From CAVVYV01 sp963752585 (GTDB lineage: Bacteria > Actinomycetota > Thermoleophilia > Solirubrobacterales > 70-9): DNA of 64,000 nt. The DNA is taken from contig CAVVYV010000007.1 in assembly GCA_963752585.1 (NCBI GenBank), positions 415,893 through 479,892 on the forward strand. Reading direction: 5' to 3'. The stretch's first letter is position 1. Each line of letters opens with the position of its first letter. The notes below the pieces were generated by a model, which saw only the letters and a list, made by a program, of their open reading frames with translations, did no database searches and was not told the origin of the DNA. This document shows, piece by piece, positions 20,341 through 31,779 of this stretch. The translations under genes were made by a program, and so were the position numbers.

Positions 20341-20390
20341 CACGGATTGCAAATCCGTGCACACCGGTTCGATTCCGGTCGTCGCCTCCA
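20341..20390 (+). other. att-like site: 3' half of a tRNA-Cys (GCA)
   Basis: Anticodon stem ACGGA/TCCGT with loop TTGCAAA (anticodon GCA), T-arm ACCGG-TTCGATT-CCGGT, then the 3' acceptor strand CGTCGCC, discriminator T and encoded CCA. The 5' half is absent: no GGCGACG acceptor strand or D-arm precedes it. tRNA 3' halves like this are left where an integrase has inserted an island at a tRNA gene. The integrase lies 205 bases away, so this is probably the right-hand attachment site. Confidence 0.8.
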
Positions 20391-20438
20391 GATCCACCCG
20401 CGATTCAGCTTGTTGATCGGGGCGTCCGGTGCAACCAT

Positions 20439-20464
20439 CCCTTGTGGACTCTGAGACACAAGGG
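20439..20464 (+). promoter_or_regulatory. Hairpin overlapping the ribosome site of the peptide-binding protein gene
   Basis: CCCTTGTG (20439-20446) pairs perfectly with CACAAGGG (20457-20464). The right arm overlaps the first bases of AGGGAGG, the ribosome site for the ATG at 20476. Folding would hide that site, so translational control or mRNA protection is possible. Inference from sequence only. Confidence 0.4.
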
Positions 20465-20475
20465 AGGCACGAGTC

Positions 20476-22067
20476 ATGGTACTTAGGCCACTGCGTACAG
20501 GGTTCGGCGCGTTGGCGCTGCTCCTGAGCGCGACCGCCGGTTCGGCCCAGGGCGTGCTGATGCGGGGCAACGACACCGACCCGGCGACGCTCGACCACCA
20601 CAAGACCTCGACGATCGCCGAGGCGAACGTGATCCGCGACCTCTACGAGGGCCTGGTGACCGAGGACGCGGCCGGCGAGCTGATCCCGGGCGTCGCCGAG
20701 AGCTGGGAGATCTCCGAGGACGGGCTGACCTATACCTTCCACCTGCGCGAGAACGCCAAGTGGTCGAACGGCGACCCGGTGACCTCCGACGACTTCCTCT
20801 TCGCCTTCCGGCGGATCATGACGCCCGGCGACGGCGGCGGGCTACGCGAGCATCCTGTTCCCGATCCAGAACGCCGAGGCGATCACCAAGGGCGAGATGC
20901 CGCCCGAGGAGCTCGGCGTCGCCGCGCCCGACCCGCAGACGCTGGTCATCACGCTGAGCTCGCCGACGCCCTACTTCCTGCAGCTGCTCCGGCACCAGAC
21001 CGGCAGCCCGATGCACCGGGCGTCGCGTCGAGGAGTTCGGCGCCGACTACACCAAGCCGGGCAACCTGGTCACGAACGGCGCCTACATGCTCGAAAGCTT
21101 CGTGCCGAACGACAAGATCGTCATGCAGAAGAACCCGAACTACTACGACGCCGCGAACGTGCAGATCGACGACGATCAACTGGATCCCCTTCGAGGACCG
21201 CTCCGCCTGCCTGCGCCGCTTCGAGGCCGGCGAGGTGCACATCTGCTCCGACGTTCCCGCCGAGCAGATGGCCTACATGAAGGAGAAGCTGCCCGACCAG
21301 CTGCGGATCGCGCCCTATCTCGGCACCTACTACGTGCGCGGTGAAGGTCGCGAAGGAGACGCTTCGGCGACCCGCGGGTGCGGCAGGCGATCTCGATGCT
21401 GATCGACCGCGACTTCATCGCCGACGAGGTCTGGCAGGGGACCATGCTCCCGGCCTATGCGCTGATCCCGCCCGGCATCGACAACTACGTCGAGAACCCG
21501 CCCGAGCTCGACTACGCCGACATGGACCTGCTCGACCGCGAGGACAAGGCGCTGGAGCTGTTCGGCGGAGGCAGGGGTCGATCCGGCCGACGCTGCAGCG
21601 TCCAGCTCAGCTTCAACTCCTCCGAGAACCACCGCAACACGATGGCGGCGGTCGCCGACATGCTGTCGAACGTCGGCATCAGCGCGACGCTGAACGAGAT
21701 GGAGGGGACCGGCTACTTCAACTACCTGCGCGAGGGCGGCGACTTCGACATCGCGCGCGCCGGCTGGATCGGCGACTATTCCGACCCGCAGAACTTCCTC
21801 TACCTCAACGAGTCCGGCGTTTCGTTCAACTACTCCGGCTGGAAGAACGAGGAATACGACGCCAAGATGCGCGCGGCCGCCGAGACCACCGATCTCGCGG
21901 CGCGCGCCGCGCTGCTGGCCGAGGCCGAGCAGATCTACGTCGACGAGGTGCCGACGATCCCGATCCTGTTCTACTCGTCCCGCGCGCTGGTCTCGGACAA
22001 GGTGTCGGGCTGGGAGGACAACATCCTCGACGACCACGCGACGCGCTGGCTCTCGCTGAGCGAGTGA
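20476..22067 (+). CDS. Peptide ABC transporter binding protein, OppA-like (frameshifted)
   Basis: Periplasmic family 5 binding protein, about 530 residues. A Sec signal (LRTGFGALALLLSATAGSAQG) precedes NDTDPATLDHHKTSTIAEANVIRDLYEGLV, ESWEISEDGLTYTFHLRENAKWSNGDPVTSDDFLFAFRR, which is the family signature, YASILFPIQNAEAI and NGAYMLESFVPNDKI. The second half has DPRVRQAISMLIDRDFI and DEVPTIPILFYSSRALVS. The insertions near 20842, 21027 and 21172, and more near 21350 and 21570-21600, look like errors. First gene of an importer operon with two permeases and a double ATPase. Confidence 0.9.
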
Positions 22068-22126
22068 GGCGACGCGGCGGCGGGCCCGTCCCAGGGCCGG
22101 CCGGCTCTCCACCGGGCGAGGGCGCG

Positions 22127-23051
22127 ATGCTGATCTACACGCTGCGACGACTGGCGAGCGCGATCCCGACGGTCTTCATCATCGTCACGCTGACCTTCTT
22201 CATGATCCGGCTCGCGCCCGGCGGGCCGTTCGACCTGGAGCGGCCGCTCGACCCGCTGATCATGGCGAACCTCAATCGCGCCTATAACCTCGACGCGCCG
22301 CTCTGGTCGCAGTACCTGACCTATCTCGGCAACCTGCTGCAGGGGCGACCTCGGGCCCGAGCTTCACCAGGCGCGACTTCACGGTCAACGACCTCTTCGC
22401 CGTCGGGCTGCCGGTGTCGATCCTGCTCGGGTCGCTGGCGCTGCTCGTCGCGGTCGTCCTCGGCACGCTGCTCGGGGCGATGGCGGCGCTGCGGCAGAAC
22501 ACCGGCGTCGACTATGCCGTCGTCGGGCTCGCCACCTTCGGCATCACCACGCCGAACTTCGTCGTGGCGCCGCTGCTCAGCCTGTTCTTCGGCGTCGTGC
22601 TCGGCTGGCTGCCGGCCGGCGGCTGGTCGAACGCCAAGCCGGCCTACTGGATCCTGCCGATCGTCACCCTGGCGCTGCCGCAGGTGGCGGTGATCGCGCG
22701 GCTGGTGCGCGGCTCGACCATCGAGGCGCTGCGCTCGAACCACGTGCGCACCGCGCGCGCCTACGGCCTGCCGACGCGGGTGGTGGTCGGCGTGCACGCG
22801 CTCGCGCCGCGATGCTGCCGGCGGTGTCCTATCTCGGGCCGACGGCGGCCGGGCTCCTGACCGGATCGGTGGTGGTCGAGACCATCTTCGGCATCCCCGG
22901 CATCGGCCGCTACTTCGTGCAGGGCGCGCTCGGGCGCGACTACACGCTGGTCATGGGCACCGTCGTGGTGATCGCGATCTTCATCATCTTCTTCAATCTC
23001 GTGGTCGACCTGCTCTACGCGGTGCTCGATCCGCGCGTCCGCTTCGACTGA
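22127..23051 (+). CDS. Peptide ABC transporter permease, OppB/YejB type (frameshifted)
   Basis: Inner-membrane permease of about 307 residues. N-terminus LIYTLRRLASAIPTVFIIVTLTFFMIRLAPGGPF is the family start. The EAA-type coupling loop is in EALRSNHVRTARAYGLPTRVVVGVHAL, and the C-terminal helices include TGSVVVETIFGIPGIGRYFVQGALGRDY. Breaks near 22347-22370 and 22800. A 59-base gap separates it from the binding protein gene, and the next permease follows 10 bases after its TGA. Confidence 0.92.
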
Positions 23052-23061
23052 GGGGGCAACG

Positions 23062-24195
23062 ATGGTCGTGCAAGCCGAACCGCTCGACGAGCTCCCCGTC
23101 GCCGGCCGGGCGGTCGCTCTGGCAGGACGCCTGGATCCGGCTCCGGCGCAACCGCGCGGCGGTGGCGAGCATGGTCGTGCTGGCGGCGCTCGCGCTCGAT
23201 CGGCGTGTTCGGGCCGATGGTCTGGCCGCACCCCTACGACCGCGTCTATCCGCAGTTCGTGCGGGTTCCGGCGAGCCTCGAGGCCTATCCGCGCGCCGAC
23301 ACCATCCTGCCGGGCTTCGAGCGCGAGCTCGCGCGCACCCGGCTCGAGCACGGCGACGCCGGAGCTCGACGGCGGCACGATCAGCGTCGAGGTCAGCTCG
23401 GACGAGCCGATCGACCCGCGCGTCCTGCGCTACTTCGAGCGCTCGGACCTGTTCTCCAATCCGCGGCTCGACCTCGCCGAGGACGAGACGAGCGGCACGA
23501 TCACGCGTCGACGTGCAGCGGCTGCACTTCTTCTTCGGCACCGACGCCATCGGCCGCGACCTCGCGGCGCGGATCATGATCGGCGTGCGGATCTCGCTCG
23601 CCATCGGCATCCTCGCCTCGGTCATGTCGCTGCTGCTCGGGGTCAGCCTACGGCGCGATCTCGGGCTATCTCGGCGGCCGGGTCGACAACGTGATGATGC
23701 GCATCGTCGACATCCTCTACTCGCTGCCCTTCATCTTCTTCGTCATCCTGATGGTGGTGTTCTTCGGGCGGAGCCTCGTCATCATCTTCATCGCCATCGG
23801 CTCCACCGAGTGGCTCGACATGGCGCGGATCGTGCGCGGCCAGACCCTGAGCCTGAAGCGGCAGGAGTTCGTGCAGGCCGCCGAGGCGCTCGGCGCGACC
23901 AAGGCCGGCATCCTGACGCGGCACATCATCCCCAACACCCTCGGGCCGGTGGTGGTCTTCGTCACGCTGCTGGTCCCGAAGGCGATCCTGCTCGAGAGCC
24001 TGCTCTCCTTCCTCGGCCTCGGCGTGCAGGACCCGCTGACCTCGCTCGGCCTGCTGATCTCCGAGGGCGCGGCCAACATGCGCGGCGCGCTCTGGCTGCT
24101 GATCTGGCCGGCGCTGACGCTGACGCTCATCCTCTTCGCGCTCGAACTTCCTCGGCGACGGCCTGCGCGACTCGCTCGATCCGAAGGACCGCTGA
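23062..24195 (+). CDS. Peptide ABC transporter permease, OppC/YejE type with large loop (frameshifted)
   Basis: Second permease, about 378 residues. Between the first membrane helix and the core lies a periplasmic insert of about 120 residues (VYPQFVRVPASLEAYPRADTILPGFERELARTRLEHG to RVLRYFERSDLFSNPRLDL), longer than in E. coli OppC and like YejE-type proteins. The core has FFFGTDAIGRDLAARIMIGVRISLAIG and the coupling loop QEFVQAAEALGATKAGILTRHIIPNTLGP. The end is FLGDGLRDSLDPKDR. Breaks near 23123, 23197, 23360, 23506, 23650 and 24148. Confidence 0.9.
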
Positions 24196-24196
24196 G

Positions 24197-25829
<1,633 letters not shown>

Positions 25830-26259
25830 GATCATACGCGATCCGGAAGCCTTGGCCTCTGCGACTGATCGCCGAGGCACGGCCGCCTGGGCTGAAGCGC
25901 GTACGCCGCCCCGCGCGGCGCTCGGGCAAGCGACAGTGCGTCCAGCCGACAGTCCGGGTGCGCCTGCCGGGGGCAGCACGCGCAGGCCGTGCTGCGACGG
26001 CTGGGGATGAGCGCGGGGCATTTATCGAGGCAAGTGGTCCGAGTTTGCGTCGTAGTGACCCGAACGGTGGGACCTCTCCCGCCGCGGCCCCGCGCCCCAT
26101 TAACCTTCCGGCCGCGCGTGCACTGCACGTGCATGAATTGTGCATGTCTCGTGCATGATGTGTGCATCTAAGAAATCGCCGTTAACCCTTGCGGCGCAAG
26201 CGAATCCCGGCTTCCCGCTCCCCGCGCCGCCTCCCCGAAGCGATCCCCCGGAATTCGTA
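25830..26259. other. Intergenic region between convergent gene ends, holds repeat array A
   Basis: 430 bases between the ATPase stop and the M16 peptidase stop. The first 280 bases show no supported gene; short open frames here lack ribosome sites and family motifs. The last part holds the 11-bp repeat array at 26118-26172. No clear intrinsic terminator is seen. Confidence 0.5.
26118..26172 (+). repeat. 11-bp tandem repeat array A (five units)
   Basis: GTGCA(T) starts at 26118, 26129, 26140, 26151 and 26162, exactly every 11 bases. The last four units have the full GTGCAT; the remaining five bases of each unit vary. The array lies between two convergent gene ends, so it is unlikely to be a promoter operator. 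It shares GTGCAT and the same period with array B at 52.1 kb. Confidence 0.85.
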
Positions 26260-27579
26260 TCAGTTGCCTGGTTCGAGCCCCTCCGGGCGGCCTGCGAGAA
26301 CGGTCGTCAGGCCCTCGGGGAGCAGCAGACGGCGCGCGACACGGGCGATGTCCTCGACCGTGACGGCCTCGACCAGGTCGTTGCGGAGGTTGACGTAGTC
26401 GGGACCCAGTCCGGCCAGCTGCAGCCCGAGCAACTGCGCGGCGATGCGCGCGTTGCCGTCGAAGCGCAAGGGAAATTCGCCGGTCAGGAAGCGCTTGGCG
26501 CTCGCGAGCTCGGCTTCGCTCACGCCGTGCTCGGCCATGCGGATCCATTCGGCGCGCAGGACCCGGAGGGCCTCGGCGACCCGCTCGTTCGAGCTGGAGA
26601 ACGATCCCATGTAGAGGCCGCCGAACTGTCCGGCCGCGAGCCAGGTGTAGACGCCGTAGGTGAGGCCGCGCTTCACACGCATCTCCTCGGAGAGTCGCGT
26701 GCCGAGACTTCCCCCGCCGAGGACGTAGTCCATCAGCATGGCCGGTATGAAGTCAGGGTCATCGTTCAGGATCCCGGCATTCCCGAACATCACCATCGAC
26801 TGCGGCGCGTCGAAGTCGATGACCGTCGTCTGGCCCGACAGGTGCGGCACGGCCACTGCGGGAAGCTCGGGCCCCGCCGCGGGCAGGGTGCCGAACAGGC
26901 GGTCGAGCAGTGGACCGAGCGCATCGGGGCCGATGTCTCCCACGACGGCGATCCGCAGATGGTCGCGGGTGAGCGCCGCCCGATGGGCCGAGCGCAGGTC
27001 CTCGACGCTCATGGCGGCGACCGACTCCCGGGTTCCCTCGACAGGGCGGCCGTAGGGGTGGCCCGGGAAGGTCTGCGCGTAGAAGGCCGTGGCGGCGCGC
27101 GTCTGGGGATCGGCGTCACCGATCTGAATCGAGGCGAGCGCCTGCGCCCGCAGCCGCTCGACCGGCTCGGCGTCGAACCGCGGTTCCGTGAGGGCGAGCC
27201 GCAACAACTCGACCGTCGCGTCACGGGTGTCCGTCAGCATCGTTGCGGAGACGAGGACGTTGTCGGCTCCCGCGAAGAAGCTCATCCGGGCCGCGAGGTC
27301 CTCGAGGGCGGTGGCGAAGGCGGTGGAGTTGAGCCCACCCGAGCCTTCATCGAGCAGCGCCGCCATCAGGGCCGTCGTCCCCTCCCGCCCTTCGGGGTCG
27401 AGCGCAGCGCCGCCGAGAAAGCCCGCCTCGATCGTGAGGATCGGGATCGTGTGGTCTTCGTAGAGCCAGGCCTCGATGCCGCCCGGCGAGGTCACCGGGA
27501 CGATGGTGAACTCGGCTCGTGCGGACGACACGCCGGCGGCGAACGCCAGGGCGAGCACGACGGCGACGGCGCGGATCAT
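26260..27579 (-). CDS. M16 peptidase, non-catalytic partner
   Basis: 439 residues, intact frame. A signal peptide (VVLALAFAAGVSSARA) leads to an insulinase-fold protein: TTALMAALLDEGSGGLNSTAF, DLRSAHRAALTRDHLRIAVVGDIG, and the C-terminal M16 signature LGTRLSEEMRVKRGLTYGVYTWL. The zinc motif HxxEH is missing (LLDEGSGG stands in its place). This is the usual state of the inactive half of a two-subunit M16 peptidase. Its ATG overlaps the stop of the catalytic partner (ATGA). Probably a periplasmic heterodimer with it. Confidence 0.92.
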   Translation of the reverse strand: MIRAVAVVLALAFAAGVSSARAEFTIVPVTSPGGIEAWLYEDHTIPILTIEAGFLGGAALDPEGREGTTALMAALLDEGSGGLNSTAFATALEDLAARMSFFAGADNVLVSATMLTDTRDATVELLRLALTEPRFDAEPVERLRAQALASIQIGDADPQTRAATAFYAQTFPGHPYGRPVEGTRESVAAMSVEDLRSAHRAALTRDHLRIAVVGDIGPDALGPLLDRLFGTLPAAGPELPAVAVPHLSGQTTVIDFDAPQSMVMFGNAGILNDDPDFIPAMLMDYVLGGGSLGTRLSEEMRVKRGLTYGVYTWLAAGQFGGLYMGSFSSSNERVAEALRVLRAEWIRMAEHGVSEAELASAKRFLTGEFPLRFDGNARIAAQLLGLQLAGLGPDYVNLRNDLVEAVTVEDIARVARRLLLPEGLTTVLAGRPEGLEPGN

Positions 27580-28934
27580 GGCTGCAGCTCCTCGGGATCG
27601 CCGTCGGGGGGAAGCAACCAGCCGGTCACCGAGTTCTCGATTCGAAGCACCGCGCGGGCCGCCGCCTCCACGTCCTCCGCGGTCACCGACTGCAGGAGAT
27701 CGGGCCACGCATCGACATCCTCGAGGGTCAGCCCGGACGTCAGGGCGGCGCCGACACGGTGGGCGCGACCCCAGGTCTCGTCGAGCGCATAGATCTCGTC
27801 GGCGCGGAGGCGGCCCTTGATCCGTTCGATCTCCGCCGGGTCCGGGTCTTCCTCAAAGAAGCGTGCGATCAGAGCGTCGAGCGCAGCCTCGGCCTCGGCG
27901 AGGTCGATCCCGGGCTTGGGCGCCAGGCCGACGCCGAAAGTCTGCGCATTGAGCCCGATGTCGGAATACCAGGCCTCGGCGCCGAGGGCGATCCCGTCCC
28001 CGCCCACGAGGTCGCGTCCCATGATCGAAGTGACGCGCGGGCCGCCGAGGAGGTCCGCGAGCACGGCGAGCGCCGCCGCTTCCCGCTGGTCACCGGCGCG
28101 GCGTTGCGGCGCGAGGTAGAGCCGGGTGAGCCGGGGCACGCCGGCCCGTGCGTCACGCACCTCGACCCGAGCCGCGGCGTCACGCGGCGGCTCCTGGCGC
28201 CGATGCCGGGGAGCAACCGGTTCCGACGCCGGGATCGACCCGAAGTGGCGCTCGGCCAACCGCCGGACCCCGTCGGCGTCGACGTCGCCGGCGACGACCA
28301 GGATCGCGTTGTTCGGGGCATAGTGCGCGCGGTAGAAGTCCATCGCGTTCTGCCACGTCAGCCCGGCGATCTCGTGCTCCCAGCCGATGGTCGGCAGGCC
28401 ATCGGGGCTGCCCGGGTAAAGGGCAGCCATGAGCGCTTCAGTGAAGGGACCGCCCGGGTCGCTCTCCACCACCTGCCGCCGCTCCTCGATGACGACTTCG
28501 CGCTCCGAGAGAACGTTCGCTTCGGTGGGGGCGAGGTCGACCATGCGATCGGCTTCCATGCCCATCACCAGTTCGAGCCGGTCCGCCGCAACGCGCTGGA
28601 AGTAGGCGGTGTGGTCGATCGACGTGAAGGCGTTGTCGCTCCCGCCGTTCTCCGCGACGATCCTGCTGAACTCACCCTCGGCGAGCTCGTCCGTGGCCTT
28701 GAACATGAGGTGCTCGAGGAAATGCGCGATGCCTGACTGCCCGGCCGGATCGTCCGCCGACCCGACCCGATACCAGACCATCTGGGTGACCACCGGCGCC
28801 CGATGGTCCTCGACGACGACGGCGGTCAGGCCATTCTCGAGCGTGAAGCTGTGCAGCCCCGGCTCCGCCGCCGCGCTCGCGGGGTCGAGGACTGCGGGCA
28901 GGAGGACGAGGGCGGGCAGGACATGGCGCATCAC
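27576..28934 (-). CDS. M16 zinc peptidase, catalytic subunit
   Basis: 452 residues, intact frame. A signal peptide (LPALVLLPAVLDPASAAA) precedes the insulinase N-domain. The inverted zinc motif is HFLEH (His71 to His75), with the third ligand expected in NVLSEREVVIEERR about 75 residues on. The C-domain has SIMGRDLVGGDGIALGAEAWY. The family degrades peptides or matures small proteins; pqqF-like and processing-peptidase-like roles both exist. It is the first of two genes with translational overlap. Confidence 0.93.
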   Translation of the reverse strand: MMRHVLPALVLLPAVLDPASAAAEPGLHSFTLENGLTAVVVEDHRAPVVTQMVWYRVGSADDPAGQSGIAHFLEHLMFKATDELAEGEFSRIVAENGGSDNAFTSIDHTAYFQRVAADRLELVMGMEADRMVDLAPTEANVLSEREVVIEERRQVVESDPGGPFTEALMAALYPGSPDGLPTIGWEHEIAGLTWQNAMDFYRAHYAPNNAILVVAGDVDADGVRRLAERHFGSIPASEPVAPRHRRQEPPRDAAARVEVRDARAGVPRLTRLYLAPQRRAGDQREAAALAVLADLLGGPRVTSIMGRDLVGGDGIALGAEAWYSDIGLNAQTFGVGLAPKPGIDLAEAEAALDALIARFFEEDPDPAEIERIKGRLRADEIYALDETWGRAHRVGAALTSGLTLEDVDAWPDLLQSVTAEDVEAAARAVLRIENSVTGWLLPPDGDPEELQP

Positions 28935-29066
28935 CGCGAGCGACCTCCTGATCGGTTCACGACGATTTTATAGTGCGCGATGGCCACGGCATAGCGTCGA
29001 TGTGAGCCGCCCGACCGCGTGCGCGCTGGCGCCCCCGCGGTCGAAGTCGGCCGCGAGTTCGGCTGC

Positions 29067-31288
29067 TCAGGCCAGGATCGCCCGGCGCACGCGATCCGGC
29101 GTGAGAGGCAGGTCGCGCATTCGAACCCCGGTGGCGTTGCGGATCGCGTTGCCGATCGCTGCCGGGGTCGGCCCCGCCGCCGCCTCGCCGGTTCCGAGGA
29201 ACGGCTCGCCGGGCCGGCCGACGACGTGGACCTCGACCGTGTCGGGGACGCTGCCGAAGCGCAGGATCGGGTAGCTCGACCAGTCGATGCTCGTGACCCG
29301 CGTGCGGTCGAAGGTCACCTCTTCGAGCAGCGTCCAGCTCAGCGCCTGCAGGATGCCGCCTTCGGTCTGGTTGCGGATGCCGTCGGGGTGCACCGCCTCG
29401 CCGCTGTCGACCGCCGACACGACGCGGCGCACCTGCACCCGCCCGGTCTCCGGCGTCACCTCGAGCTCGAGCGCCAGCGCCAGGTAGGCGGCCAGGTTCT
29501 TGTACCGCGCGAAGGCGAAGCCGCGGCCGTGGTTCGGCGGCAGGGGCTCGCTCGACCAGCCGAAGGCTTCCGCCGCCGTCTCGACCACCGCCACCGCGCG
29601 CGGGATCCTCGAGGTGGCGCAGCCGGAACTCGACCGGGTCGGCGCCGGCGACCAGCGCCAGCTCGTCGATGAAGCTCTCGAGCGCGAAGACGTTGGCGTA
29701 GGCGCCGAGCGCCCGCAGCGCCGAGACCCTGAGCGGCATCGCGTTGACGTAGTGCCAGAGGACGCGCTTGTTCGGGATCGCGTAGTAGGGGTTGGCGTTG
29801 CGGTCGCCGTTGCCCGAGGCGCTGATGTTGAGGCCCGGCAGGTCGAAGGGCACGGGATTGGCGAGATGCTGCGCGGCGATCAGCCGCGCGGCTCCGCCCG
29901 GCCGTGTCGAGTGGCTGTTGCTCCAGAGGTCATAGGTGAAGTGGCTGATGCGGCCGTCCTCCGCCGACCGCGCCGGCGATGTCCATGGTCATGGCGGGCC
30001 CGTAGGGCTCCCAGCCGTGCTCCTGCTCGCGCGTCCACTGCACGCGGACCGGGCGGCCGGGCAGGGCGCGCGCGATCAGCGCCGCATCCGCCGCCGCGTC
30101 GTCGGCGCCGTTGTGGCCGTAGCAGCCCGCGCCCTCCAGGTGGATGACGCGCACCCGCTCGAGCGGCATGCCGAGCAGCTCCGAGATCGCCTCGCGGTCC
30201 GGGTAGACGCCTTGGGTGTGCGACCAGACCGTCAGGGCGTCGCCCTCCATCAGCGCGACGGCGCAGGACGGCCCGATCGAGCCGTGCATCATGTATGGCC
30301 GGGTGAATGTCATGCGGCGCGTGCGCTCCCCGTCGGGCACCTGGGGCGAGCCTGCTTCGGCGACGGTGCCGACTTCCGTCTCGAGCTCGCGCAGCACGTC
30401 GTAGAGGCGGCTCTGCTCGGGCAGGCTCTCGCGCTCGCGCCACTCCGCGGCGGAGGCAAGCGCGCGCATCGCGAGCACCGCCTGGAACTCGCGCTCGGCG
30501 ACGACCGCGAGGAAGCTGCCGTCCCGCACGACCGCGACGAAGCCCGGCATGGCCTCGACCGCGCCGGTATCCACGGCCACCAGTTCGGCGGCCGGGCTCG
30601 GCGGGCGCACCAGGCGGGCGTGCAGCATGCCCTCCGGGCGCAGGTCGTGAACATAGGCGGGGGCGCCGGTGACCTTGCCCGGGATATCGACCCGCGGAAG
30701 GTCGGTGCCCATGACGGCGAAGGACCCGGGCGGCATCAGCGGCACGTCCGCGCGCGCCGGGATCTTCAGGTTCATGCCGGCGGCGAGCTCGCCGTAACCG
30801 AGCGTTCGCCCGTCGCCCGCGACCACCTGCTTGCTCTCGACCCGCAGGTCGGCCGTGTTCGCGGTCCAGCGCCGCGCCGCCTCGTCGAGCAGGAGCTGGC
30901 GCACGCTGGCGGCGGCGTAGCGGACGGCGGTGCCGCTCTCGGCCATCGAGTTGCTGCCGGCGGTGAAGCCTTCGTCGGGGGTCCGGCCGGTGTCGGCGGT
31001 GATGAGCTCGATCTCCTCGGGCCCGACGCCGAGCTCCTCGGCCGCCACCATGGCGAGGGCGGTGCGCAGGCCCTGGCCGAGCTCCGCCTTGCCGGTGAAG
31101 ACGGTGATCTCGCCCTCCGGGCCGATGCGGATCCAGGAATCGAGCATCGGGGCGTCGGCGAGCGAGCCGGGGAGCTCCTCGGCCTCGGGCGCCTGCTGCG
31201 CGGCAGCGAAGCCGCCGAGCGCGAAGCTGACGACAAGCCCGCTCGCGCCGGTGGCGAGAAAGCCGCGCCGGGTCAGAAAGGCGTTCAT
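29067..31288 (-). CDS. Molybdopterin hydroxylase large subunit, IorB-like (frameshifted)
   Basis: About 740 residues, xanthine-oxidase family. The Tat-type signal is TRRGFLATGASGLVVSFALGG. Molybdopterin-domain motifs include VFTGKAELGQGLRTALAMVAAEELG, ITADTGRTPDEGFTAGSNSMAESG, HLEGAGCYGHNGADDAAADAAL and, near the end, GEPFLGTGEAAAGPTPAAIGNAI with the catalytic Glu. The pattern matches isoquinoline 1-oxidoreductase IorB and aldehyde dehydrogenases of this class. Breaks lie near 29970, 29880 and 29608. It follows its 2Fe-2S subunit with a 4-base overlap (ATGA). Substrate cannot be read. Confidence 0.9.
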
Positions 31289-31779
31289 AGCTCGGCCTCC
31301 GCTTCGGCGAGCGCTGCCTGGCTCATCTCGTCACGAGCGCGCCGGATGGCGCGAAGAATGCGCATATGCGTGCCGCAGCGGCAGAGGTTGTACTCGAGCG
31401 CCTGCCGGATCGCCGCCTCGTCGGCGGTCGGATTGGCCTGCAGGAGCGCCTGGGCGCGCATCATCATGCCGGGGATGCAGTAGCCGCACTGCGCCGCCTG
31501 CTCGGCGATGAAGGCGCGCTGCATCGGGCCGGGGTCGTCGATGGTCCCGAGCCCTTCGACCGTCGTGACCGCGCGCCCCTCGATCAGGGCGACCGGCGTC
31601 AGGCAGGACAGCACCGCCGCGCCGTCGACCATCACCGTGCACGAGCCGCACTGGCCGAGCCCGCATCCGTACTTCGCGCCGTTGAGGCCGAGCTCGTCGC
31701 GCAGGACATAGAGGAGCGGCGTCTGCGGGTCGGAGACGATCTCCGTGTCCTGCCCGTTGACCATCAGTCTTGTCGCCAT
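31285..31779 (-). CDS. 2Fe-2S subunit of molybdenum hydroxylase, IorA-like
   Basis: 164 residues, intact. The plant-type cluster site is GAKYGCGLGQCGSCTVMVDG with a fourth Cys in VLSC. The second cluster is in QCGYCIPGMMMRAQALL and NLCRCGTH. It carries electrons from the molybdenum site of the large subunit to the cytochrome c encoded upstream. The ATG at 31779 lies inside the end of the cytochrome gene in another frame, so the three genes form one coupled operon. Confidence 0.95.
   Translation of the reverse strand: MATRLMVNGQDTEIVSDPQTPLLYVLRDELGLNGAKYGCGLGQCGSCTVMVDGAAVLSCLTPVALIEGRAVTTVEGLGTIDDPGPMQRAFIAEQAAQCGYCIPGMMMRAQALLQANPTADEAAIRQALEYNLCRCGTHMRILRAIRRARDEMSQAALAEAEAEL

Noticed and set aside
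20310..20390. A complete tRNA-Cys gene
   Set aside because: No 5' acceptor strand or D-arm can be found; only the 3' half folds.
26140..31483. Several plus-strand open frames of 350-550 residues opposite the M16 and IorB genes
   Set aside because: They are GC-bias shadows of intact minus-strand genes with clear family motifs. They themselves show only Arg/Gly/Ala-rich sequence.
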